Shown here: positions 9,129 through 15,569 of the stretch, piece after piece
Numbering within the stretch: the first letter of the stretch is position 1
Layout of the letters: each line of letters opens with the position of its first letter
Assembly (NCBI GenBank): GCA_009786925.1
Contig: WRGY01000127.1
Span: 113,010-177,009 of the forward strand
DNA length: 64,000 nucleotides
Source: Defluviitaleaceae bacterium
GTDB taxonomy: Bacteria; Bacillota; Clostridia; Lachnospirales; WQUN01
Reading direction: 5' to 3'
Notes under the pieces: model-generated
Told to the model about the DNA's origin: nothing
The model's input: the letters and a program-made list of their open reading frames with translations, nothing else
Databases searched by the model: none
Program-made: the position numbers and the translations under genes

Positions 9129-9812
9129 TCACCACAAATCCAGTAAAAATGTGCGCATGGGTTTTTTTATGAGCATAAATAAAATCGGTATAAGTATACG
9201 GAGTGCAACTACTCTGCCTCGCACGGCAGCGTTTAGACTAATGGCCATGTCGTCAGAATGGAAATCTCCAACGAGTTGGATTTTTTCCTTTATAATAGGA
9301 AACATGCCTGCCAAAGTCTCGTATGCCCCAAAAAACAAGCCTGTTTTAAAAGGGCAAGCCAAACCGATAGAGCCGCTTACATTTATATACTCGGGCAACA
9401 AAGAGCCGCCGATTTTTTTCAGAGTATTAAGCACTTGTTTTATGATAGTTTTTCCTTGCGCGTCTGTCAAGACTTCATACACGCTTGCGGCTTTTTTTGT
9501 GGTGCTTTCTTTTTTTGTGGTTTTTGCAACTTTTTTTGTTTGTTTCGGTTGCTTCAATGGCTTTGGCTCTTTGTTTTTTAACTTTATCTTAAAAAACAAG
9601 ATATAAAAACGAGAAATATTTTCTCCATCAATGCTTTGATAATAAAAACGTATTAGTCTAAAAAAATATGTTACTTTTACGGAATAGCTTGTACCTTTGC
9701 CATGTGATGCCGTGACATTATATTTAACGGGTATAGCCAAAAACAGAAAAACCAACAACAAAAGCCCTACTAACACAACAAAAATCCATAACAAAATCCA
9801 CAATACAATCAT
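9129..9812 (-). CDS. DUF2953 membrane-anchored protein (YtfI-like, 227 aa)
   Basis: One N-terminal membrane helix (~2-27, LWILLWIFVVLVGLLLLVFLFLA region) is followed by IPVKYNVTASHGKG, the start of the DUF2953 domain, then a Lys/Thr-rich loop (~85-115) and a conserved C-terminal part (GSLLPEYINVSGSIGLACPFKTGLFFGA). The function of the family is unknown, but it is regularly found beside ytfJ in spore formers, as here (22 bp away). The upstream TIGR01906 gene is 2 bp away, suggesting one transcript. Confidence 0.75.
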   Translation of the reverse strand: MIVLWILLWIFVVLVGLLLLVFLFLAIPVKYNVTASHGKGTSYSVKVTYFFRLIRFYYQSIDGENISRFYILFFKIKLKNKEPKPLKQPKQTKKVAKTTKKESTTKKAASVYEVLTDAQGKTIIKQVLNTLKKIGGSLLPEYINVSGSIGLACPFKTGLFFGAYETLAGMFPIIKEKIQLVGDFHSDDMAISLNAAVRGRVVALRILIPILFMLIKKPMRTFLLDLW

Positions 9813-9814
9813 GA

Positions 9815-10546
9815 TTATCTAAACCCTAAGCGGTCACTGCGCAGATAAATAGTGCCGATGACAATAATAACCGAACTAAACAAAACAATAAGTCCCGCAA
9901 CAAAAATGGATATATAAAGGAAGAAATGCAGTGGATACATATTAATCATCAAATCCACGAAAGGCGTGAGCCTCCAATAATTTGCCGCATCTCCGCGGAA
10001 GAAAATGTAATGGAACACATCCCAGCTTCTTTCGAAATTAAGGGAAATCAAACCGGCCAAAATCGCAGTAATCGCCAAAAACCCTGCCAAAATTTCACGA
10101 CAACAGCGTGAAAGCAAAAACAAAGGGTTTTCTCTCATCAACATAATCACAAGCACCAGCGCAATGAGTGCAAAAAATGCAATGTTGCGCGCCATAAACA
10201 GCCGGTCGTATAACAACCTCACGTCGTACATATGCCTTATTTCTGTTGCAGAAAAAAAGTTTTGGCCCAAGATACGGCTCCCTCGCTCTGTGCGGCCGCG
10301 CACTTCCACTGTTATACCGTCCAGGCTTTCGCGCCTTCCGCGCATATATGCCAAAAGTTCGGTCGTTACGTACATCAGGTCATCATGGCTTATTCCTATT
10401 TCTTCCGAAATAGTTTGACCATCGGCGTTTTCTTGCACATAATGCCATCTGAAAAAGGGCATAAAAAACGTGGGTATAATCACACTCTGACTCACAACAA
10501 GCATAAGCACACATAGTGCGCAAGCATAACCCAACACCCAACGCAT
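9815..10546 (-). CDS. TIGR01906-family (DUF1461) integral membrane protein (243 aa)
   Basis: Four hydrophobic segments are visible (~5-30, 120-140, 150-172, 205-235). Between the first two lies an extracytoplasmic region with SHDDLMYVTTELLAYMRGRRESL, the conserved motif of this family. No function is established for it. It heads a minus-strand run with DUF2953, ytfJ and cheX genes. ATG 10546 has AAGGGG upstream. Confidence 0.75.
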   Translation of the reverse strand: MRWVLGYACALCVLMLVVSQSVIIPTFFMPFFRWHYVQENADGQTISEEIGISHDDLMYVTTELLAYMRGRRESLDGITVEVRGRTERGSRILGQNFFSATEIRHMYDVRLLYDRLFMARNIAFFALIALVLVIMLMRENPLFLLSRCCREILAGFLAITAILAGLISLNFERSWDVFHYIFFRGDAANYWRLTPFVDLMINMYPLHFFLYISIFVAGLIVLFSSVIIVIGTIYLRSDRLGFR

Positions 10547-10604
10547 TTTTGCACCCCTTTCATGATTAATACACTACATTATATACCAGTTATATGAAAA
10601 TGTA

Positions 10605-10647
10605 AAAAGGAGCCGTCTTGCAGGCAATGCCATTAACAGCTCCTTTT
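10605..10647 (-). terminator. Bidirectional terminator after cotJC
   Basis: AAAAGGAGC (10605-10613) pairs with GCTCCTTTT (10639-10647) around a 25-nt loop. It follows the cotJC stop at 10654 and also separates it from the TIGR01906 gene start. Confidence 0.6.
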
Positions 10648-10653
10648 GTGGTG

Positions 10654-11067
10654 TTACTTTTTATCAAAGGCAGGATTTATTGCGTACATGTTTTTTCTGT
10701 TCATACGTTCTTTTGTGATTTCAAGCCCTTCGCCAAAACGTTGAAAGTGGACGATTTCGCGCTCACGCAAAAAAATTATGGGGTCGCGCACATCAGGGTC
10801 ATCCACCATGCGCAAGATATTATCGTAGGTGGCGCGTGCTTTTTGCTCTGCAGCCATATCTTCTACAATGTCAGCGATTACGTCGCCCTTGGACTGAAAC
10901 CCACCTGCATTCCATGGCACACCCGAGGCAGAGACCGGATATATACCCGTCGTATGGTCTACAAAGTAGTCCTCAAAGCCCGCTTCTTTTATTTCTGTGA
11001 TGGAGAGATTGCGTGTTAGTTGGTACACAATTGTACCTATCATTTCTAAATGACCGAGTTCTTCCGT
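10654..11067 (-). CDS. cotJC: cotJC 3' portion: spore-coat CotJC, C-terminal 137 residues
   Basis: This is the downstream half of a gene split by the 11068-14412 element. It begins TEELGHLEMIGTIVYQL, in the frame of the glycine codon formed at the element boundary, and ends NPAFDKK. CotJC belongs to the manganese-catalase family and in Bacillus is part of the spore coat with CotJA and CotJB. The EELGH.E metal-ligand motif lies here, while the other ligand helix (PDGELGASLRYLSQ) is in the 5' part, so neither half alone can form the di-metal site. There is no start codon near the break; the first ATG (11043) would give only 129 residues. Joined length would be 199 aa, normal for CotJC. Confidence 0.92.
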   Translation of the reverse strand, partial: TEELGHLEMIGTIVYQLTRNLSITEIKEAGFEDYFVDHTTGIYPVSASGVPWNAGGFQSKGDVIADIVEDMAAEQKARATYDNILRMVDDPDVRDPIIFLREREIVHFQRFGEGLEITKERMNRKNMYAINPAFDKK

Positions 11068-11090
11068 ACCTATATATGTATCGAAATTGC
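11068..11090. other. Left end of the cotJC element (hybrid att site)
   Basis: Plus strand: core ACCTA (11068-11072), then arm TATATGTATCGAAATTGC toward the element interior. On the minus strand the recombinase stop codon TAG (11072-11070) lies in the core, so the recombinase gene ends at its own recombination site. The cotJC side supplies one half of attB. Confidence 0.8.
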
Positions 11091-12656
11091 ATACCCGGAG
11101 CCATGTTGAGCGGTTTTGACCAAAACATCTACGATGCTGACATCTACATTATACTTCTCCATCTTCCCGGACGATTCCCACCTTACCCTAACACCAAAGG
11201 GTATAGAACTAATGAATATATCCACCAGGTTATCATTGCGGATTATTGCCTTATTAACCAATTCGCGATACAGCATTTCGTCTTTGGAATTCAGACCTGC
11301 TATGCTACGAATCTCTGCGACACAGGTATCATTTAATGCGACAATATTTTGCTGTAGACTGCCGGATATTTGGAGTTGGGCTTTTATTGCGGCAATATCG
11401 TTATCGTATCGTTCATTCATCAGTTTTAGGTCATCTTTGTTGATAGTTCCTTCGAACATCGCATTTATGGCTTTTTCTTTTTTATTGTTAATATCGCCTA
11501 TCCTGCCATGTAGTTTTTTAACATCCATAGATTTAACGTCTTGAGATAACACGGTTTTTATGTCATATGACAACTCTTTAACAATCTTTTCTTTATCGAA
11601 TCCGATATGCGTGATGACAAATTTTACACAGGCAATAACCACTTTTTCGTTTATTGCAAAAGAGCCACAACTCCAAGCCTTGTATACTTCGCCATTTTTT
11701 AATTTCTTTTTGCGGCTTACAAAGTTTTTACCACATTCGCCACATACCAGCTTGCCACTGCACCAGTAGCGATTACTATGTTTTGATTTTTGCTCATTAG
11801 TTGGAGAACGCCTTGTTAGTTCTTTTTGCGTTTCTTCCCATATTTGTCTGCTTATTATTGGCTCGTGATGGTCGCGCAAATATATCATATCCTCATGCCC
11901 GCGATTATATTTTTTTTCATGGGTCAAATAATCAGGCGTAAAGGTCTTTTTTTGCAATAAGTCACCCACGTATTTTTCATTACGCAATACACGCAAAATG
12001 GTTACATTGCTCCATTGTCCGGCTCGTTTGGGGCGCAGACCCGCTTCTTGCAATTCCCTTGCAATTACATGCGTACCCTTGTTTTCGTTCAAAAACTTGT
12101 GAAATATCAGACGCACTGTTTCCGTTTCATCATGGTTGATAATCAGCTTGCCATCTTTTACAAAATAGCCAAGCATATCCCGCCCAAAAACTACTCCCGC
12201 CTTCATACGCTGTGTTTGTCCCCATTTTACACGTTCGGATGTTTTACGACTTTCTTCCTGCGCGATAGACGACATGATAGTCAGCCTTAGCTCACTATCA
12301 GGGTCAAGGGTATTTATGTTGTCAGCAATAAACAGAACACCGATACCAAGGTTTTTTAGTTCTCTTGTATATTTTAGACTATCGAGAGTGTTGCGAGCGA
12401 AACGGCTAATTTCCTTTGTTAATATCATGTCGATATTTTTCATTCTTGCTTCTGCAATCATGGAATTAAAGCCTTTGCGCTTTTTTGTTGAGGTTCCGGA
12501 TATACCTTCGTCATAATAGATGTTGACCAAAATCCACCCTTTCTGATTTTTAATATAATCCATAAAATATTGTCGTTGACTGTTAAGAGAATTAACCTGG
12601 TCGTCCTTGTCCGTTGACACTCGGCAATATGCGGCCACTCGCAGATTACGCTTCAT
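11070..12656 (-). CDS. Large serine recombinase (SpoIVCA/CisA type, 528 aa)
   Basis: Site-specific recombinase expected to integrate or excise the cotJC element. Catalytic resolvase domain ~residues 4-150: AAYCRVSTDKDDQ with Ser14 as nucleophile, DEGISGTSTKKRKGF, EISRFARNTLDSL. Recombinase domain ~165-285 (FGRDMLGYFVKDGKLI, GLRPKRAGQWSNVTILRVLRNEKYVGDL). Zinc ribbon ~305-345 (CGECGKNF ... WSCG), then a coiled-coil-rich C-terminus. Length and architecture match SpoIVCA and clostridial skin recombinases. The last residues are encoded by the left att arm. A 24-bp stretch near the 3' end (11108-11131) recurs at 41926-41949. Four bases separate it from the upstream 63-codon ORF. Confidence 0.95.
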   Translation of the reverse strand: MKRNLRVAAYCRVSTDKDDQVNSLNSQRQYFMDYIKNQKGWILVNIYYDEGISGTSTKKRKGFNSMIAEARMKNIDMILTKEISRFARNTLDSLKYTRELKNLGIGVLFIADNINTLDPDSELRLTIMSSIAQEESRKTSERVKWGQTQRMKAGVVFGRDMLGYFVKDGKLIINHDETETVRLIFHKFLNENKGTHVIARELQEAGLRPKRAGQWSNVTILRVLRNEKYVGDLLQKKTFTPDYLTHEKKYNRGHEDMIYLRDHHEPIISRQIWEETQKELTRRSPTNEQKSKHSNRYWCSGKLVCGECGKNFVSRKKKLKNGEVYKAWSCGSFAINEKVVIACVKFVITHIGFDKEKIVKELSYDIKTVLSQDVKSMDVKKLHGRIGDINNKKEKAINAMFEGTINKDDLKLMNERYDNDIAAIKAQLQISGSLQQNIVALNDTCVAEIRSIAGLNSKDEMLYRELVNKAIIRNDNLVDIFISSIPFGVRVRWESSGKMEKYNVDVSIVDVLVKTAQHGSGYAISIHI

Positions 12657-12660
12657 CGTT

Positions 12661-12852
12661 TCACCTCTTTAGCCGTTCGAGCTGTTGTTTTTGCAATAAA
12701 ATGAGTTGATTGAGTTGTTCATCTGACAATAACTTTTTGCTATGTAATTGTTTCAGCACACTTATTTTGAACGCAATCGAGAAATCCCTACCCTGCTCCG
12801 ATGTAAGAACGATACTGTCTTTACTGCCCTCATTTTTCATTATTTTCATCAC
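12661..12852 (-). CDS. Small hydrophilic protein upstream of the recombinase (63 aa), possible accessory factor
   Basis: MKNEGSKDSIVLTSEQGRDFSIAFKISVLKQLHSKKLLSDEQLNQLILLQKQQLERLKR-type sequence is charged and mostly helical, with a C-terminal short-helix hairpin resembling SHOCT-like segments. It ends 4 bp before the recombinase start and is probably co-transcribed. Small proteins next to serine integrases often set recombination direction, but no homology to a known directionality factor is seen, so that role is a guess. Start may be the second or third Met (MMKIMKN). Confidence 0.6.
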   Translation of the reverse strand: MMKIMKNEGSKDSIVLTSEQGRDFSIAFKISVLKQLHSKKLLSDEQLNQLILLQKQQLERLKR

Positions 12853-12938
12853 ATCCCATAAATCTTCAAAATTTATTATGGTAATGAAACGACTTATATA
12901 GTATATTACTTAGGTTAGACTAGGATGGAGGAAAAGTT

Positions 12939-14381
12939 TTGTATTTCACTTTACTCGTCGTTTCGATACTGGTTTTATTATGTATTTTCTCTAGCAAAGT
13001 TTTATACCGTTTTGGCGTGCCTTCTTTGATTATCTTTTTGGCTATTGGTATGATGATGGGTACGGACGGCTTTGGCGCATTAAATTTTCATGATTTTGCA
13101 TTAGCGGAGAATATTTCTACCGTTGCTATTGTACTTATTATTTTTTATGGCGGTTTTAGCACAAAATGGGACACCGCAAAGCCTATTCTTACAAAGGCCG
13201 CGCTTATGTCATCTTTTGGAACAATAATCACGGCTTTTGTAATTGGATTGTTTTGTATGCTTATTTTGCGTGTGCCTTTTTTGTACGGTTTACTGCTGGG
13301 GTCAGTGGTAGGCTCTACAGATGCCGCATCTGTTTTTTCTATTTTGCGCTCACGCAAGCTTAGTCTAAAAGGAGGGCTTGCCCCGCTTCTCGAAGTAGAA
13401 AGCGGTAGCAATGACCCCTTTGCATATATGATGACTGTCATTGTTGTTGCGGCTATCGGCGCGCAAAATGCTGATGGCAGTGGGACCGGCATTATCACTT
13501 CTTTTATTATGCAACTTGGTGTAGCCATTGCTTTGGGTGCATTGTTTTCGTTCCTTAGTGTTGTTTTGCTAAAGCGATTGCAATTGCAGGTGTCCGGGCT
13601 TAACCCGATACTGCTTTTGGCTATCGTTATCCTTAGCTTCTCTCTTTGTGTTTTGCTTGGCGGCAATGGGCTTTTATGTGTTTATATCCTCGGAATTGTA
13701 ATAGGAAACAATAAAATTTTACACAAAGTCAGCCTTGTAAACTTTTTTGATGGTTTATCGTGGATTATGCAGATTGCACTTTTTCTTACACTGGGACTGC
13801 TTTCTTTTCCGTCGGAGTTGCCGAGCATTATAATCCCCGGTACTTTGTTATCTGTTTTATTGATTTTTGTTGCTAGACCTGTGGCTGTTTTATGTATTTT
13901 GAGCTGGTTTAAAACGCCTATTAAGCAGCAAATTTTTATTGCTTGGGTTGGACTGCGTGGCTCTGCTTCCATTGTGTTTGCGATTGTTGCAGTCACTGCC
14001 ATTGGTGATATTCTTCCTTATGATTTGTTCCATCTTGTATTTTATATCGCGTTGTTTTCTATATTGATTCAAGGTACATTTATGCCCTTAATGGCAAAAA
14101 AGCTCGATGTCATCGACGATAGCGAAGAAAACTCCGTAATGAAAACATTTACCGATTATCATGAAGAAGTCCACTCGCTTATGCTGGAATACAAAGTAAA
14201 AAAAGGCGACTTTATCCTTGGCAAACGCATAGTAGAAGCATCCATCCCGGAAAATCTTTTAATCATAATGATAAAACGTAATGGCGAATTTATTATTCCA
14301 AATGGCTCAACAATGCTAAATAAGGACGATGTACTCGTGATAAGTGGCGAGGACTTTAAATTTTTTGAAGCAATGGCATAG
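12939..14381 (+). CDS. CPA1-family K+(Na+)/H+ antiporter with C-terminal TrkA-C domain (480 aa)
   Basis: About 12 membrane helices span residues 3-385 (family Na+/H+ exchanger; conserved GSTDAASVFSILRSRKLSLKGGLAPLLEVESGSNDPFAYM region with the ND acid pair at ~155-160, and AWVGLRGSASIVFA near 335). The cytoplasmic tail 400-480 is a TrkA-C ligand-binding domain (GKRIVEASIPENLLIIMIKRNGEFIIPNG), as in CvrA/NhaP2-type potassium antiporters. TTG 12939 is preceded by GGAGG at 7-nt spacing. It is the only cargo-like gene of the cotJC element, divergent from the recombinase, and ends 7 bp before the right att arm. Ion choice is not provable from sequence. Confidence 0.88.
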   Translation: MYFTLLVVSILVLLCIFSSKVLYRFGVPSLIIFLAIGMMMGTDGFGALNFHDFALAENISTVAIVLIIFYGGFSTKWDTAKPILTKAALMSSFGTIITAFVIGLFCMLILRVPFLYGLLLGSVVGSTDAASVFSILRSRKLSLKGGLAPLLEVESGSNDPFAYMMTVIVVAAIGAQNADGSGTGIITSFIMQLGVAIALGALFSFLSVVLLKRLQLQVSGLNPILLLAIVILSFSLCVLLGGNGLLCVYILGIVIGNNKILHKVSLVNFFDGLSWIMQIALFLTLGLLSFPSELPSIIIPGTLLSVLLIFVARPVAVLCILSWFKTPIKQQIFIAWVGLRGSASIVFAIVAVTAIGDILPYDLFHLVFYIALFSILIQGTFMPLMAKKLDVIDDSEENSVMKTFTDYHEEVHSLMLEYKVKKGDFILGKRIVEASIPENLLIIMIKRNGEFIIPNGSTMLNKDDVLVISGEDFKFFEAMA

Positions 14382-14387
14382 AAGATA

Positions 14388-14412
14388 TATCATTGCGATA
14401 CATATACACCTA
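14388..14412. other. Right end of the cotJC element (hybrid att site)
   Basis: Interior arm CATTGCGATACATATAC precedes core ACCTA (14408-14412). Its reverse complement GTATATGTATCGCAATG matches the left-end arm TATATGTATCGAAATTG in opposite orientation. In the excised circle the two arms would face each other around ACCTA as a near-palindromic attP. In the unexcised state the 5' cotJC frame reads on into VYVSQ and a stop. Confidence 0.8.
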
Positions 14413-14593
14413 CATCTGTTAAGATTGCACGCATTTCCGGGTAGGGCATTGCAAACCGTTGGCTAAGATAGCGTAGGGATGCACCCAGTTCGCCATCAGG
14501 CCCGCCGTATTGAGTGATAATAAATTTTGCCAGTTTTGGGTTTGGATTTTTGATTTTTACAGGATATTGTAGTTTTTTCTCATATACAAACAT
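14408..14593 (-). CDS. cotJC: cotJC 5' portion: spore-coat CotJC, N-terminal 62 residues
   Basis: Starts MFVYEKKLQYPVKIK and runs to ILTDVG at the element core, holding the first metal-ligand helix (GPDGELGASLRYLSQRF). Without excision the frame continues as VYVSQ-stop using element DNA. ATG 14593 overlaps the stop of the upstream cotJA-cotJB gene (TAATG), so translation is probably coupled. The C-terminal 137 codons are at 10654-11067. Confidence 0.92.
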
Positions 14594-14943
14594 TATGCTT
14601 CCCCTTCCCATGGCCAAGGCGAAAATACCCAATCCTCGTTGCTTAAATTTTGTTTTGCTTGTGCTGACTTTGCTTGATATTCTTTGTAAAGCTCTGACGC
14701 AGTGCTGTCGTTTGGGTTTGTGTCGAGATAAAGGCGTAGCTCAAGGCATACAAAGTCGAGCACCATGAGTTCTGACATTGGCGTGTTGGGTAGTGGTTGT
14801 GCGATTTGAAAATCTTGGAACGGTAAGTCCAACTCGGGAAACAAAGTGCCTCGCATAATCGCATCTTCGTCAGAATAGCGATGTGTAAAATGCTGGCGCG
14901 GTACATAGGGATATGCGGGGGTCAGGCCCATTTCTTGTGGCAT
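14593..14943 (-). CDS. CotJA-CotJB fusion spore-coat protein (116 aa)
   Basis: In Bacillus cotJA and cotJB are separate genes ahead of cotJC. Here residues ~1-50 resemble CotJA (Pro/Tyr-rich PAYPYVPRQHFTHRYSDEDAIMRGTLFPELDLPF) and residues ~56-116 resemble CotJB (MSELMVLDFVCLELRLYLDTNPNDSTASELYKEY ... WVFSPWPWEGEA) in one frame. The length is about two thirds of the separate proteins combined (CotJA part shortened). The ATG has GTGAGGAGAAA upstream. The order cotJ(AB)-C is kept. Expected mother-cell expression during sporulation; no sure sigma-E or sigma-K promoter was identified. Confidence 0.8.
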   Translation of the reverse strand: MPQEMGLTPAYPYVPRQHFTHRYSDEDAIMRGTLFPELDLPFQDFQIAQPLPNTPMSELMVLDFVCLELRLYLDTNPNDSTASELYKEYQAKSAQAKQNLSNEDWVFSPWPWEGEA

Positions 14944-15015
14944 ATAAAATTTCTCCTCACATTAATGTATTTTATCTTATTCCGGCATAGACAAGTGTGT
15001 TACAGCATATGAATA

Positions 15016-15081
15016 TGAAACGCTGTTTCAAATTTATATTGACATATGCAAAATCCACCGCTAAAATGAAACGCTGTTTCA
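15016..15081 (+). promoter_or_regulatory. Zur-operon promoter bracketed by two identical palindromic operators
   Basis: TTGACA (15039-15044), 17-bp spacer, TAAAAT (15062-15067) form a near-consensus sigma-A promoter. The 15-bp palindrome TGAAACGCTGTTTCA occurs at 15016-15030 and again at 15067-15081, centers 51 bp apart, one upstream of the -35 and one starting at the last base of the -10. Position suggests that a repressor, most simply the Fur-family product of the first gene, blocks RNA polymerase when zinc is plentiful. The sequence is not the classical Bacillus Zur box. Confidence 0.75.
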
Positions 15082-15101
15082 ATTTGGGGAGGAGTAAAGT
15101 T

Positions 15102-15569
15102 TTGGCTCGCTCGGGTAACTATAAGACAAAACAGCTGGAAGCTGTGTTGGACTACGTGATTTTGCATAAAGACTCTCATGTGACGGCGGCGCAGATTGTG
15201 GAGCATTTCGGAAAGGCAGAAATTCCGATAGGGCGCACCACGGTATACCGCAATCTTGATAAGCTCGCAGAGAGCGGAAAGGTGCGCAGGTATAGCACCG
15301 ATGGTGTCGCCGGTGCTTGCTACCAGTACGCCGACGAAGGTTGTCACAGTCATTATCATCTTAAATGTGAAGAGTGTGGAGAGCTAAACCATTTCGAATG
15401 CGACGAAATCACCATCTTACAAAACCATCTGCTAACGACACATTCTTTAAAAATAAATATAAACAAAACCGTTTTTTACGGGATTTGCGCAAAATGCGCG
15501 TGTCTGGAGGACAATAATGAAAAAAACTGTATTGCTCATTGTGATTTTTGCAACCCTTGCATTGTTTAG
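15102..15569 (+). CDS. zur: Fur-family metalloregulator, probably zinc-responsive Zur (155 aa)
   Basis: N-terminal winged helix (~1-75: TKQLEAVLDYVILHKDSHVTAAQIVEHF, IPIGRTTVYRNLDKLAESGKV) and C-terminal metal/dimer domain with HSHYHLKCEECGELNHFECDE, i.e. the His-rich sensor motif and a CxxC of the structural zinc site; GICAKCACL gives the second Cys pair. TTG 15102 was chosen because GGGGAGGAG lies 7 nt upstream; upstream in-frame ATGs fall inside the promoter and operators. Its product is placed as Zur because the next genes encode a zinc-type ABC transporter. The 3' end overlaps znuA by 53 bp, so translation is coupled. The Cys-rich tail after the second Cys pair is unusual. Confidence 0.82.
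   Translation: MARSGNYKTKQLEAVLDYVILHKDSHVTAAQIVEHFGKAEIPIGRTTVYRNLDKLAESGKVRRYSTDGVAGACYQYADEGCHSHYHLKCEECGELNHFECDEITILQNHLLTTHSLKININKTVFYGICAKCACLEDNNEKNCIAHCDFCNPCIV

Larger units (their letters stand above)
11068..14412. mobile_element. Skin-like intervening element in cotJC (about 3.34 kb)
   Basis: The element lies between two copies of ACCTA (11068-11072 and 14408-14412). Removing 3340 bp joins N-terminal codons ...ACA GAT GTA GGT to ACG GAA GAA CTC..., giving ILTDVG-TEELGH and a continuous 199-residue CotJC. The inner flanks are inverted arms (see att entries), as in attP of large serine integrases. It holds only a large serine recombinase, a 63-codon ORF and a cation/proton antiporter. 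By analogy with sigK-skin and other sporulation-gene interruptions, it may be excised in the mother cell; excision itself is inferred. Confidence 0.88.

Noticed and set aside
13145-14072. Minus-strand ORFs within the antiporter gene
   Set aside because: Antisense shadows of a membrane protein with conserved helices and a good ribosome site.
14500-14943. Idea that the cotJ operon is a decayed remnant
   Set aside because: All codons of cotJA-cotJB and of both cotJC halves are intact and the join is exact, which argues for a maintained gene.
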